Source: Nocardioides sp. L-11A (GTDB lineage: Bacteria > Actinomycetota > Actinomycetes > Propionibacteriales > Nocardioidaceae). From it: a stretch of DNA of 64,000 bases. The stretch is taken from the NCBI GenBank assembly GCA_029961745.1, contig CP124680.1:186001-250000 (forward strand), read 5' to 3'. Under the pieces are notes generated by a model. That model worked only from the letters and a program-made list of their open reading frames with translations. It did not search any database and had not been told where the DNA came from. Below, in pieces: positions 7,700 to 16,184 of this stretch; position 1 is the first letter of the stretch, and every line of letters starts with the position of its first letter. The translations under genes and the position numbers were made by a program.

Positions 7700-9676
7700 T
7701 TGACCATCACCAGACTGCTCGTCGCCAACCGCGGCGAGATCGCCCGCCGGGTCTTCCGCACCTGCCGCGACCTCGGCATCGAGACCGTCGCCGTGCACTC
7801 GGACGCCGACGCGGGGATGCCGTTCGTCCGCGACGCGGACGCCGCCGTACGGCTGCCGGGGAGCACGCCGGCCGAGACCTACCTGCGCGGCGACCTCGTG
7901 ATCGAGGCCGCGCGGCGCGCGGGTGCGGACGCGATCCACCCCGGCTACGGCTTCCTGTCGGAGAACGCCGCCTTCGCCCGCCAGGTCGCCGAGGCCGGGC
8001 TGACCTGGGTCGGCCCGGCCCCGTCGTCCATCGAGCGGATGGGCTCGAAGATCGAGTCCAAGAAGCTGATGGAGGCGGCCGGCGTCCCGGTGCTCGGCAA
8101 CTTCACCGCCGAGGCGGCGAGCGACGACGACCTGCCGCTTCTGGTCAAGGCGTCCGCCGGTGGTGGTGGCCGCGGCATGCGGATCGTCCGCGCCCTCGAC
8201 GCCCTGCCCGGCGAGATCGAGACGGCCCAGTCGGAGGCCGAGTCGGCCTTCGGCGACGGTACCGTCTTCGTCGAGCCGTACGTCGAGAACGGCCGCCACA
8301 TCGAGGTCCAGGTGCTCGGCACCGCCGACGGCACGCTCGTCTTCGGTGAGCGCGACTGCTCGGTGCAGCGCCGCCACCAGAAGGTGATCGAGGAGGCGCC
8401 CGCGCCGGGGCTGCCCTCGTCGACGCGCGAGGCGCTGCACGCGGCGGCGCGGGCCGCGGCCGAGGCGATCGACTACCGCGGTGCCGGCACCGTCGAGTTC
8501 CTCTACGACCCGGCCAAGGACCGCTTCTACTTCCTGGAGATGAACACCCGCCTCCAGGTGGAGCACCCGGTCACCGAGGCGATCTACGGCGTCGACCTGG
8601 TCGCGTTGCAGATCGCCGTCGCCGAGGGGCACTCGCCTCGCGTCGACGTGGGGGAGCCCGACGGGCACGCGGTCGAGGTCCGGCTCTACGCCGAGGACCC
8701 GGCGCACGACTACCAGCCGCAGAGCGGGCGGATCGCCCGGTTCGAGGTGCCCGGCGTGGTCAGCGCGTTCGAGGGCCCTTCGTCGTACGGCGTCCGGCTC
8801 GACTCGGGTGTCGGCTCGGGTGACGAGATCGGCACGTTCTACGACGCGATGATCGCCAAGGTGATCGTGCACGCCCCGACCCGCGAGCAGGCCCTGCGCC
8901 AGCTCGCCGGCGTCCTGGCCAAGGCCGAGCTGCACGGCCTGGTCACCAACCGGGACCTGCTCGTCAACCTGCTCCGCGACCCGGTCTTCACCGGCGGCGC
9001 GATGCACACGACCTGGCTCGACAGCGCCGACCTGGCCGCCCTCGCGACGTCCCCGGGCGGCGCGGGCACCGCGCAGCTCTCGGCGTTCGCGGCCGCCGTC
9101 GCGCTGGCCGAGGCGGCCCGTCTCGCCCGGCCGGTGCAGACCCGGATCCCGTCCGGCTGGCGCAATGTCGTCGCCGGTCCGCAGGTCACCACGTTCCTGC
9201 ACGGCGACGACGAGCTGCCCGTGCACTGGTACGGCGGCCGCTCGTTCCGCTCCGCCGACCTGGAGTGTGTCGTGGTCACGGCGGTCGGGCCCGATGTCGT
9301 CGAGATCGAGGTCGACGGGGTGGTCCGCACGTTCCGGGTGTTCACCAGCGGCGACCGGGTCGACGTCGAGTCCTCGCTCGGCCACGTCGCGCTGCGCCGC
9401 AAGCCCCGTTTCGTCGACCCGTCCACCCAGGTCGCCGCGGGCTCGATGCTCGCGCCGATGCCCGGCAGCGTGATCGCGGTCCGCGCGGCGGTCGGTGACG
9501 TCGTCGCCGAGGGTCAGCCCATCCTCGTGATGGAGGCCATGAAGATGCAGCACACCATCGCGGCGCCCTATGCGGGCACCGTCACCGAGCTGTCGGCGAG
9601 CGCCGGTCAGCAGGTCGAGGCGGGCGCCGTGCTCGCCGTCGTGGAGCCCGCCGAGTCCGAAGGAGAGGACGCATGA
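7700..9676 (+). CDS. Acyl-CoA carboxylase alpha subunit (biotin carboxylase + BCCP)
   Basis: About 658 residues. Order: biotin-carboxylase N-domain (RLLVANRGEIARRVFRT), ATP-grasp with the glycine loop KASAGGGGRGMR near residue 150 and the EMNTRLQVEHPVTE active-site segment, C-domain, linker, and a biotinyl domain ending in EAMKMQH, whose Lys (about residue 613) is biotinylated. Start: a TTG at 7700 has GAGGG eight bases upstream, while an in-frame GTG at 7685 overlaps the beta-subunit stop as GTGA and would add five residues; either keeps the genes coupled. It charges biotin for the beta subunit encoded just before. Confidence 0.93.
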   Translation: MTITRLLVANRGEIARRVFRTCRDLGIETVAVHSDADAGMPFVRDADAAVRLPGSTPAETYLRGDLVIEAARRAGADAIHPGYGFLSENAAFARQVAEAGLTWVGPAPSSIERMGSKIESKKLMEAAGVPVLGNFTAEAASDDDLPLLVKASAGGGGRGMRIVRALDALPGEIETAQSEAESAFGDGTVFVEPYVENGRHIEVQVLGTADGTLVFGERDCSVQRRHQKVIEEAPAPGLPSSTREALHAAARAAAEAIDYRGAGTVEFLYDPAKDRFYFLEMNTRLQVEHPVTEAIYGVDLVALQIAVAEGHSPRVDVGEPDGHAVEVRLYAEDPAHDYQPQSGRIARFEVPGVVSAFEGPSSYGVRLDSGVGSGDEIGTFYDAMIAKVIVHAPTREQALRQLAGVLAKAELHGLVTNRDLLVNLLRDPVFTGGAMHTTWLDSADLAALATSPGGAGTAQLSAFAAAVALAEAARLARPVQTRIPSGWRNVVAGPQVTTFLHGDDELPVHWYGGRSFRSADLECVVVTAVGPDVVEIEVDGVVRTFRVFTSGDRVDVESSLGHVALRRKPRFVDPSTQVAAGSMLAPMPGSVIAVRAAVGDVVAEGQPILVMEAMKMQHTIAAPYAGTVTELSASAGQQVEAGAVLAVVEPAESEGEDA

Positions 9677-10842
9677 CGCAGACCATGTTCACCGAGCCGG
9701 AGGAGCGCGTCGCGCTGCGCGAGGCGGTCAAGAAGCTCGCCAGCAAGTACGGCCGCGAGTACGTCGAGAAGCAGGCCCGCGAGGGCGGCAAGATGACCGA
9801 CATGTGGCTCGAGATGGGCCGCAACGGCTTCCTCGGCGTCAACATCGCCGAGCAGTACGGCGGCGGGGGCGGCGGCATGGCCGACCTGGCCGCCGTCCTG
9901 GAGGAGTCGGCGGCGGCCGGCGCCCCGCTGTTGATGATGGTCGTGTCGCCCGCGATCTGCGGCTCGATCATCAGCCGCTGCGGCACGCCAGCGCAGAAGG
10001 AGCGGTGGCTCCCGAAGATCGCCGACGGCACCCACCTGATGGCCTTCGGCATCACCGAGGCCGACGCGGGCTCCAACTCGCACCAGATCACCACGACCGC
10101 CACCCGCGACGGCGACCACTGGGTCATCTCCGGCCAGAAGACGTTCATCTCCGGTGTCGACGAGGCCCAGTCGGTGCTCATCGTCTCGCGCACCGAGGAC
10201 GCCAAGACCGGCAAGCTGAAGCCGGCGCTGTTCGTCGTACCGACGGACGCTCCGGGGTTCACCAAGCAGCCGATCCCGATGTCGTGGCAGGCGCCGGAGA
10301 AGCAGTTCACCCTCTTCCTCGACGACGTCCGGGTCCCCGTCGACGCGCTGGTCGGCGACGAGGACGGCGGCCTCTGGCAGCTCTTCGCCGGGCTCAACCC
10401 GGAGCGGATCATGGGCGGCGCGTTCTCCTGCGGTATCGCCCGCTACGCGCTGGAGAAGGCGACGACGTACGCCAAGGAGCGCTCGGTCTGGAAGGACCAG
10501 CCCATCGGCGCCCACCAGGGCATCGCGCACCCGCTGGCCAAGGTGAAGATCGAGCTCGAGCAGGCCCGCCTGCTCTGGCAGAAGGCCGCCGCCCTCTACG
10601 ACGCCGGCGACGACTTCACCGCCGGTGAGTACGCCAACATGGCCAAGTACGCCGGGGGCGAGGTCGCCTGCAACGCCACCGACGTCGCCGTCCACACCCA
10701 CGGCGGCAACGGCCTGACCCAGGAGTACGGCCTCGGCAACATGCTCGTCGCCGCCCGCCTGGGCCGGATCGCCCCGGTCAGCCGGGAGATGATCCTCAAC
10801 TTCGTCGCCATGCACTCGCTGGGGCTGCCCAAGTCGTACTGA
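9673..10842 (+). CDS. Acyl-CoA dehydrogenase (second of two)
   Basis: 389 residues, overlapping the alpha subunit by ATGA and ending the operon. The FAD-binding loop ITEADAGSNSH lies near residue 126, and the C-terminal segment HTHGGNGLTQEYGLGNM stands where many paralogs have Gln-Gly-Gly-x-Gly. The sequence then reads ARLGRIAPVSREMILN, again without the classic YEG Glu. This form resembles AtuD/citronellyl-CoA-type and other actinobacterial dehydrogenases. Two dehydrogenases around one carboxylase suggest two successive desaturations, on the primary substrate and on a later intermediate; that ordering is inference. Confidence 0.9.
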   Translation: MTQTMFTEPEERVALREAVKKLASKYGREYVEKQAREGGKMTDMWLEMGRNGFLGVNIAEQYGGGGGGMADLAAVLEESAAAGAPLLMMVVSPAICGSIISRCGTPAQKERWLPKIADGTHLMAFGITEADAGSNSHQITTTATRDGDHWVISGQKTFISGVDEAQSVLIVSRTEDAKTGKLKPALFVVPTDAPGFTKQPIPMSWQAPEKQFTLFLDDVRVPVDALVGDEDGGLWQLFAGLNPERIMGGAFSCGIARYALEKATTYAKERSVWKDQPIGAHQGIAHPLAKVKIELEQARLLWQKAAALYDAGDDFTAGEYANMAKYAGGEVACNATDVAVHTHGGNGLTQEYGLGNMLVAARLGRIAPVSREMILNFVAMHSLGLPKSY

Positions 10843-10857
10843 GGTCGGTGGGGTGCG

Positions 10858-10920
10858 CGGTTCAACTACTGAATTCGTTGTCCGCCGGCGTCGGCGACGA
10901 CAATTCCGGTAGTTGAACCG
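10858..10920. repeat. Dispersed 63-nt palindromic element, copy 1
   Basis: Begins 15 bp after the dehydrogenase stop. A 14-bp outer stem (CGGTTCAACTACTG with its partner, one G-T pair), an interrupted AATT region, and a 6-bp inner stem surround a variable loop. Flanks extend the pairing (GGGGTGC / GCACCCC). Copies 2 and 3 have exactly the same length with matched changes on both arms. Confidence 0.8.
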
Positions 10921-10987
10921 CACCCCGCGCATCCACCTGTCGCCGGAGCCGGCGTCTGCCGCCGAGCGGAACGGGTACGCCGGAGGG

Positions 10988-11470
10988 ATGGACGACGAGG
11001 TACTCCACGGCTACCTGCAGCACCACTGGGCCGGTTCGACGGCGGGGGTGGCCCTGTTCCGGCGCGTCGCCGGGACCCACGGCATCGCGGAGGTCGCCGT
11101 CGCGGTCGGCGAGCTCGCCGAGGAGGTGACCGAGGAGCGCGAGACCCAGCGACGGATCATGCACGACGTGGGCACGCGGCCCAGCGCGCTCGGCACCGTC
11201 GCGGCCCGGGTGGGCGCCGAGCTGGGCCGGCTCAAGCCGAACGGCCGGATCCTCACCCGCTCGCCCCTCACCGACCTGGTCGAGATCGAGGCGCTGCGGA
11301 TCGCGGTGTTCGGCAAGCGCAGCGGGTGGCAGGTCCTGCGCGCGGTGGCGGACGACGACCCGCGACTCGACGCGGCGCTGCTCGACGACCTGGTCGGTCG
11401 TTCCGACCGGCAGTTGGAGACCCTGGGCCGGCTCCACCTCACCACGGCGCGCCGTCGGATCGTGTCCTGA
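10988..11470 (+). CDS. Unknown small helical protein
   Basis: 160 residues, not recognised. It starts MDDEVLHGYLQHHWAGSTAG and looks entirely alpha-helical, with acidic amphipathic helices (EVAVAVGELAEEVTEERETQ) and a basic, Arg-rich C-terminus. There is no signal peptide or membrane segment. The ATG at 10988 has GGAGGG immediately upstream; longer frames run into the palindromic element and are unlikely. It stands alone between two copies of the 63-nt palindrome, so it is probably a single-gene transcript. Similar stand-alone proteins are common in actinobacteria without known role. Confidence 0.7.
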   Translation: MDDEVLHGYLQHHWAGSTAGVALFRRVAGTHGIAEVAVAVGELAEEVTEERETQRRIMHDVGTRPSALGTVAARVGAELGRLKPNGRILTRSPLTDLVEIEALRIAVFGKRSGWQVLRAVADDDPRLDAALLDDLVGRSDRQLETLGRLHLTTARRRIVS

Positions 11471-11486
11471 GGTCGGCGCGGGCCCG

Positions 11487-11549
11487 CGGTTCACCTACCG
11501 AATTCGTCGTCGGGCAGGGCGGGCGACGACAATTCTGGTAGGTGAACCG
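11487..11549. repeat. Dispersed 63-nt palindromic element, copy 2
   Basis: Begins 16 bp after the preceding stop. Same architecture and length as copy 1; the eighth base pair is C-G here and A-T in copy 1, a compensatory change, and pairs 13 and 22 change from G-T to C-G. The loop is unrelated to the other copies. Confidence 0.8.
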
Positions 11550-11633
11550 CGCACGACCGCGTCCGCCGGGTCCGGGATGCCGCCGCTGCACCCCTGACGC
11601 GCCCGCCGCGCCGGCGGGTGATGGGATCGTCCC

Positions 11634-12554
11634 GTGACCGGGGTGCTGGAGGGGTTCGCGACGATCGCGATCGTGATCGCCCTCGGCGCCCTGCTGGCCG
11701 ACCGGGGGATCGTCGACGCCCACGGCCAGCGCAGCCTGTCGCTGGCCTCCTTCTACCTCGCCAGCCCGGCGCTGCTGGTGACGGTGCTCGAGGACACCGA
11801 CCCGTCGCGGGTGCTGTCCGGGCCGCTGGTCGCGACCGCGGCCGGGGTGGTGGTCAGCGCGGGCATCATGCTCGCGGTCGCTCGGGTGCGTCGCCTCGAT
11901 CCCGGGACCTCGGTGGTGGCCACCCTGTGCGCGGCGTACGTCAACGCGGGCAACCTCGGCATCCCGATCGCGGCCTATGCCCTGGGCGACGCGGCGCTGG
12001 TCGTCCCGGCGCTGCTGATGCAGCTGCTGGTGCTCCAGCCGCTGGCGCTGACCGTGCTCGACGTGGTGACCAGCCCGGAGCGGCCGTCGGTGCTGCGGAT
12101 CCTGTCCCGGCCGGTGACCAACCCGCTCACGATCGCCTCCGTCGCCGGTCTGCTGCTCGCCGCGACCGACACCACGCTGCCGCAGCCGGTGCACGCCCCG
12201 CTGGAGCTGGTGGCGGGGATGGCGGTGCCCGCGATGCTCATCGCGTACGGCGTCGCGCTGCGTCTCGGCCCGTTGCCCGGGCGCGGGGTGACGCCGCGAG
12301 CGCTCGCCACCGTGACGTCGCTGAAGATGGTGGTGCAGCCGGCGGCGGCGTACGTCGTCGGGCGGTTCGGGGTCGGGCTGGAGGGGACCGAGCTGTTCGC
12401 GGTCACCCTGCTCTCGGCGCTGCCGACGGCGCAGAACGTCTTCGTGGTCGCGATGCGCTACGAGCGCGGCGTGCTGCTCGCCCGCGACGCCATCTTCGTC
12501 TCCACCATGGCTTCCGCGCCGGTGGCGATCCTGATCTCGGCGCTCCTCGCCTGA
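11634..12554 (+). CDS. AEC family transporter (auxin efflux carrier fold)
   Basis: 306 residues with about ten hydrophobic segments in the two five-helix halves of the AEC/bile-acid-transporter fold. The half-repeat signatures are visible: LASFYLASPALLV in helix 2, NAGNLGIPIAAYALGD near residue 105 with the Asn-x-Gly-x-x-Gly-x-Pro motif, and TLLSALPTAQNVFVVA near residue 265. The GTG at 11634 is used; no clear ribosome site is seen. These proteins move malate, malonate or other small acids, and the substrate cannot be read from sequence. Neighbours give no metabolic clue. Confidence 0.85.
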   Translation: MTGVLEGFATIAIVIALGALLADRGIVDAHGQRSLSLASFYLASPALLVTVLEDTDPSRVLSGPLVATAAGVVVSAGIMLAVARVRRLDPGTSVVATLCAAYVNAGNLGIPIAAYALGDAALVVPALLMQLLVLQPLALTVLDVVTSPERPSVLRILSRPVTNPLTIASVAGLLLAATDTTLPQPVHAPLELVAGMAVPAMLIAYGVALRLGPLPGRGVTPRALATVTSLKMVVQPAAAYVVGRFGVGLEGTELFAVTLLSALPTAQNVFVVAMRYERGVLLARDAIFVSTMASAPVAILISALLA

Positions 12555-12586
12555 CCACCCTCCCCAGCGTGGTCGGGTCGATGCCG

Positions 12587-12592
12587 TAGGTT
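12587..12592 (+). promoter_or_regulatory. -10 box for leaderless yihY/brkB-like mRNA
   Basis: TAGGTT ends six bases before the GTG start at 12599, placing the expected transcription start on the start codon. The same TANNNT-N6-RTG spacing recurs at eight other genes here. Confidence 0.55.
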
Positions 12593-12598
12593 CTGGCC

Positions 12599-13726
12599 GT
12601 GGGTGTCGTCGGCAACATCGATCGCGGGCAGAGGCGGAGATCCGTCATCGGCTTCCCGCTCGCGGTCATCTACAAGTTCTTCGACGACCAGGGCAACTAC
12701 CTCGCGGCGATCCTGACCTTCTACGCCTTCCTCTCGATCTTCCCGCTCCTGCTGCTGGCCACCTCGATCCTCGGCTTCTTCCTCGACGGCAACCCACGGC
12801 TGCAGGAGCAGGTCCTCGACTCGGCGCTCGGCCAGTTCCCCATCATCGGCGACCAGCTCGGCCGGCCGGACGGCATCACGGGATCCACCGGCGGCATCAT
12901 CGTCGGCTCGCTGACCGCTCTGTACGGCGCGCTCGGGCTCGGTCTGGCGCTGCAGAACGTGCAGTCCGCTGCCTGGGCGGTGCCGCGCAACAGTCGCCCG
13001 CACCCGGTGATGACCCGGGTCAACAGCCTCTTCTTGCTCTTCGTCGCAGGTACCTTCATCTTCACGATCTCGATCGGCTCGGCGGTCCTCACCGAGACCG
13101 ACCTGGTCGGCTCGCTCTCGCGGCACGGCTGGTTCCACTGGCTGGTGCGGCTGCTGACGGTGGCGATCCTCGGTTCGGCGATGACCGTGCTGCTGCGGGT
13201 GGCCGCCGCCCGCGCGATCCGGGACCGCGGGATCCGGGCCGCGCCGGGCGGGTTCACGGTCGCGGTGCTGTGGCAGTTCCTGCAGTACATCGGCACGGCG
13301 TACGTCACCAATGTCATCGCCAGCGCCGACCGCAACGGCATGGCCACCTTCGGGGTCGTCCTCGGCCTGATGGGCCTGCTCTACATCGGCGCGATCATGG
13401 GTGTCCTCGGCATCGAGGTCAACGTCGTGCTCGCCCGCAAGCTGTGGCCGCGTGCCCTGCTGACGCCGTTCACCGACTCCGTCGACCTCACCGAGGCGGA
13501 TCGGCGCGCGTACGCCATGTACGCCCAGATGCAGCGGCACAAGGGCTTCGAGACGGTCGCCGTCCGCTTCGACGGCCGCGACGGCGACTCCCACGAGATC
13601 GTGCTCGATCCGCGCACCGAAGAGGTCCACAAGCAGCACATCCCCGGTCGTCCGCCGCGACCGGAGGCCGCCGACGAGCCGACCCAGCCGGTCAACCTCC
13701 ACGACTCCCTGCCGCCCTCGATCTGA
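12599..13726 (+). CDS. YihY/virulence factor BrkB family membrane protein
   Basis: 375 residues. The first membrane region (GNYLAAILTFYAFLSIFPLLLLATSILG) carries the family's Tyr-x-x-x-x-x-x-Phe/Pro signature, and six membrane segments in all are visible up to about residue 285, followed by a hydrophilic, charged C-terminal tail of about 90 residues. Despite old RNase BN naming, members are inner-membrane proteins of uncertain function. The GTG at 12599 is supported by a -10 box six bases upstream. It is followed immediately by a decayed gene, with no operon partners. Confidence 0.85.
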   Translation: MGVVGNIDRGQRRRSVIGFPLAVIYKFFDDQGNYLAAILTFYAFLSIFPLLLLATSILGFFLDGNPRLQEQVLDSALGQFPIIGDQLGRPDGITGSTGGIIVGSLTALYGALGLGLALQNVQSAAWAVPRNSRPHPVMTRVNSLFLLFVAGTFIFTISIGSAVLTETDLVGSLSRHGWFHWLVRLLTVAILGSAMTVLLRVAAARAIRDRGIRAAPGGFTVAVLWQFLQYIGTAYVTNVIASADRNGMATFGVVLGLMGLLYIGAIMGVLGIEVNVVLARKLWPRALLTPFTDSVDLTEADRRAYAMYAQMQRHKGFETVAVRFDGRDGDSHEIVLDPRTEEVHKQHIPGRPPRPEAADEPTQPVNLHDSLPPSI

Positions 13727-14240
13727 GGTCCCGGATCGCCGCGTTGCTCGCGGATCAGGACGGCGTCATCGCGCGGCGCCAGGCGCTGGCCGAGGGATGG
13801 ACACGCACCCAGGTCGCTCGGATGCTGCGCCGCCGAGAGCGGACTCCGGTCCACCCGGGCGGCTACGTGAACCACACGGGACCGCTGACCCGGCAGCAGC
13901 GGGCCTGGGCAGCGGTGCTCCTGACGACGCGCCGATCGCGCTGGTGGTGGGCGAGGGCCGGCGGATGTTCCGCGATGTGGTCCATGGCGGCTGCCGCCCC
14001 CGCTGGCGTCAGGTCGTCGAGGTCGACGGGCGGCTCTTCCACGACTCGTCCGCCGCGCGTGACCGGGACCTGGAGCGGGACCTGGACACGGCCCTCGGCG
14101 GCACCGACACGGTGCGCCTCGGCTACGGGCAGGTCCTCGCCCGGCCGTGCGCCACGGCGGTCAAGCTGGTCCGGCTGTTCCAGCTCCGCGGTCGGGAAGG
14201 AAGGCCGACCTCGTGCCCGGGCTGCTCGGACCCGGACCGC
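13727..14240 (+). pseudogene. Decayed AbiEi-antitoxin-like / DUF559-nuclease-like gene
   Basis: One frame gives a clean N-terminus (RIAALLADQDGVIARRQA, WTRTQVARMLRRRE, VHPGGYV, RQQRAWAAVL), the wing-helix domain of AbiEi-type antitoxin-like proteins. From about 13930 a different frame carries [20 protein letters not shown], then [26 protein letters not shown] and CPGC, the restriction-endonuclease-like C-terminal domain of the same protein family. The roughly 100 residues that normally separate these parts are missing, and no ATG or GTG lies at the expected start. So it carries a frameshift and an internal deletion. Family content is from memory of actinobacterial paralogs. Confidence 0.7.
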
Positions 14241-14290
14241 TCTCGATCCGAGCACCGGGCCGGGGACCAATCGGGACCCAACCATGGAAC

Positions 14291-14303
14291 CGACATGATG
14301 TCG
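14291..14303. promoter_or_regulatory. Palindrome upstream of the mycothiol dehydrogenase gene
   Basis: CGACAT-G-ATGTCG is a perfect 6-bp inverted repeat about 48 bp before the start of the dehydrogenase gene, in its presumed promoter region. It could be an operator; no regulator is encoded nearby. Confidence 0.3.
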
Positions 14304-14350
14304 TCGACGGGGTGCACGACCCCGGCAGTCGAGAGCAGGGAGCAGTGCAG

Positions 14351-15454
14351 ATGACGCAGCAGGTCAAGGCCGTGGTGGCGCGGGTCAAGGGTGCGCCGGT
14401 CGAGGTCGTGACGATCAATGTGCCGGACCCGGGACCGGGTGAGGCGGTGGTGAAGGTGCTGTCGTGCGGGGTGTGCCACACCGATCTGCACTACCGCGAG
14501 GGTGGGATCAACGACGAGTTCCCGTTCCTGCTGGGCCACGAGGCCTCGGGCATCGTCGAGGCCGTCGGCCCCGATGTCACGGGCGTGGTGCCCGGTGACT
14601 TCGTGGTGCTCAACTGGAGGGCGGTGTGCGGCGAGTGCCGCGCCTGCAAGCGCGGTGAGGCGCAGTACTGCTTCAACACCCACAACGCCAAGCAGAAGAT
14701 GACGTTGGAGGACGGGACCGAGCTGTCCCCCGCGCTGGGCATCGGCGCGTTCGCCGAGAAGACCCTGGTCGCGGCCGGGCAGTGCACCAAGGTCGACCCG
14801 AAGGCCCGTCCCGCCGCGGTCGGGCTGCTGGGCTGCGGCGTGATGGCCGGCATCGGCGCCGCGATCAACACCGGGCAGATCACCCGCGGGAAGTCGATCG
14901 CGGTCATCGGCTGCGGCGGGGTCGGCGTGGCCGCGATCGCGGGTGCCGCGCTGGCCGGCGCCAGCCCGATCATCGCCGTCGACATCGACGCCAAGAAGCT
15001 CGCCACGGCCAAGGAGATGGGCGCGACCCACACGGTCGACTCGAGCCAGGTCGACCCGGTCGAGGAGATCAAGCGGATCTGCGGCGAGACCTACGAGGGC
15101 GCCGACGGCGCCGACGTGGTCGTCGAGGCCGTGGGTCGTCCCGAGACGTGGAAGCAGGCGTTCTACGCCCGCGACCTGGCCGGCACCGTGGTCCTGGTCG
15201 GCGTCCCGACCCCGGACATGAAGGTCCCCGAGCTGCCGCTGATCGACGTGTTCGGTCGCGGTGGCGCGCTCAAGTCGTCCTGGTACGGCGACTGCCTGCC
15301 CAGCCGAGACTTCCCGATGCTGGTCGACCTCTACCAGCAGGGTCGCCTCGACCTGGACGCGTTCGTCACCGAGGAGATCGGGATCGGCGACATCGAGGCC
15401 GCGTTCGCCAAGATGCACCACGGCGACGTACTCCGCTCGGTCGTGATCCTGTGA
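14351..15454 (+). CDS. S-(hydroxymethyl)mycothiol dehydrogenase
   Basis: 367 residues, class III-like zinc alcohol dehydrogenase that oxidises the formaldehyde-mycothiol adduct with NAD+ in the cytoplasm. Catalytic zinc: [14 protein letters not shown] near residue 39 and GHEASGIVE near residue 62. Structural zinc: the cysteine cluster [15 protein letters not shown] near residues 95-110. The NAD-binding Rossmann motif is [13 protein letters not shown] near residue 180. The ATG at 14351 has GGGAG eight bases upstream. It is coupled by GTGA to a metallo-hydrolase, the usual pair for mycothiol-dependent formaldehyde removal. Confidence 0.92.
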   Translation: MTQQVKAVVARVKGAPVEVVTINVPDPGPGEAVVKVLSCGVCHTDLHYREGGINDEFPFLLGHEASGIVEAVGPDVTGVVPGDFVVLNWRAVCGECRACKRGEAQYCFNTHNAKQKMTLEDGTELSPALGIGAFAEKTLVAAGQCTKVDPKARPAAVGLLGCGVMAGIGAAINTGQITRGKSIAVIGCGGVGVAAIAGAALAGASPIIAVDIDAKKLATAKEMGATHTVDSSQVDPVEEIKRICGETYEGADGADVVVEAVGRPETWKQAFYARDLAGTVVLVGVPTPDMKVPELPLIDVFGRGGALKSSWYGDCLPSRDFPMLVDLYQQGRLDLDAFVTEEIGIGDIEAAFAKMHHGDVLRSVVIL

Positions 15455-16074
15455 CCGCTCGCGTCGACCACGCCGTCACCAGCGGCACGTTCTCCCTGGA
15501 CGGGGAGACGTTCGACGTCGACAACAACGTGTGGGTGGTCGGCGACGACGTGGAGTGCGTGGTCATCGACGCGCCCCACTCGGTCGAGGACATCCTCGCG
15601 GTGGTCGGCGGGCGGAAGGTGAAGGCGATCATCTGCACCCATGCCCACGACGACCACGTCCGGGTGGCGCCGGAGCTGCGGGAGAAGGTCAATGATGGGC
15701 AAGGGGCGCCGATCCTGCTGCACCCCGACGACAGGCCGCTGTGGGAGCTCACCCATGCCGACCACCTCTGGGACGTCGACCTGACCGACGACCAGAGCAT
15801 CGAGGTCGCGGGTACGACGCTGCGGGTGCTCCACACCCCGGGCCACGCCCCGGGCGCGGTGTGCCTCTACGCCCCCGACCTCGGGTGCGTGTTCACCGGC
15901 GACACGCTGTTCCACGGCGGCCCCGGCGCGACCGGCCGCTCCTACAGCGACCGGCCCACCCTGGAAGCCTCCATCCGGGCCCGGCTGTTCGACCTGCCCG
16001 GCGACACCGTGGTCCACACCGGCCACGGTGAGGACACCACGATCGCCGCGGAGCGGGAGCTGCTCGGCGCCTGA
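15451..16074 (+). CDS. MBL-fold metallo-hydrolase, likely thioester hydrolase of the mycothiol pathway
   Basis: 207 residues. The metal site THAHDDH lies at about residues 63-69, with further ligands in [23 protein letters not shown] and the C-terminal HTGHGEDT, all in the order of glyoxalase II-like enzymes. It starts with GTG inside the stop of the mycothiol dehydrogenase (GTGA), so the two proteins are co-made. The likely task is hydrolysis of S-formylmycothiol to formate and mycothiol; the family also includes hydroxyacyl-thiol hydrolases, so the exact substrate is inferred from the pairing. Confidence 0.85.
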   Translation: MTARVDHAVTSGTFSLDGETFDVDNNVWVVGDDVECVVIDAPHSVEDILAVVGGRKVKAIICTHAHDDHVRVAPELREKVNDGQGAPILLHPDDRPLWELTHADHLWDVDLTDDQSIEVAGTTLRVLHTPGHAPGAVCLYAPDLGCVFTGDTLFHGGPGATGRSYSDRPTLEASIRARLFDLPGDTVVHTGHGEDTTIAAERELLGA

Positions 16075-16087
16075 TCAGCGCAGCCAT

Positions 16088-16181
16088 GCTGTAACACGCC
16101 GTCCACGTGACGACACGCCGTACGACACGCCGTAGTCGCGCTGACGATCGCCGGGTAGTCGGGTGGACGGCGTGTTACAGC
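16088..16181. repeat. 19-bp perfect inverted repeat enclosing tandem 12-mers
   Basis: Arms 16088-16106 and 16163-16181 (GCTGTAACACGCCGTCCAC and its exact complement) enclose a 56-bp loop holding two back-to-back copies of CGACACGCCGTA at 16111-16134, which share the ACGCCGT core with the arms. It fills the gap between two convergent genes and ends just before the phosphatase stop, consistent with a bidirectional terminator or a mobile palindromic element. Confidence 0.8.
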
Positions 16182-16184
16182 GTC

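Noticed and set aside
7571..9553. 660-residue minus-strand frame opposite the biotin carboxylase
   Set aside because: His/Asp/Arg/Val-rich composition is typical of an antisense shadow; the plus-strand enzyme is certain.
14256..14350. Continuation of the decayed AbiEi-like gene to a stop at 14354
   Set aside because: The sequence after the CPGC segment loses family resemblance and runs into the promoter of the mycothiol dehydrogenase.
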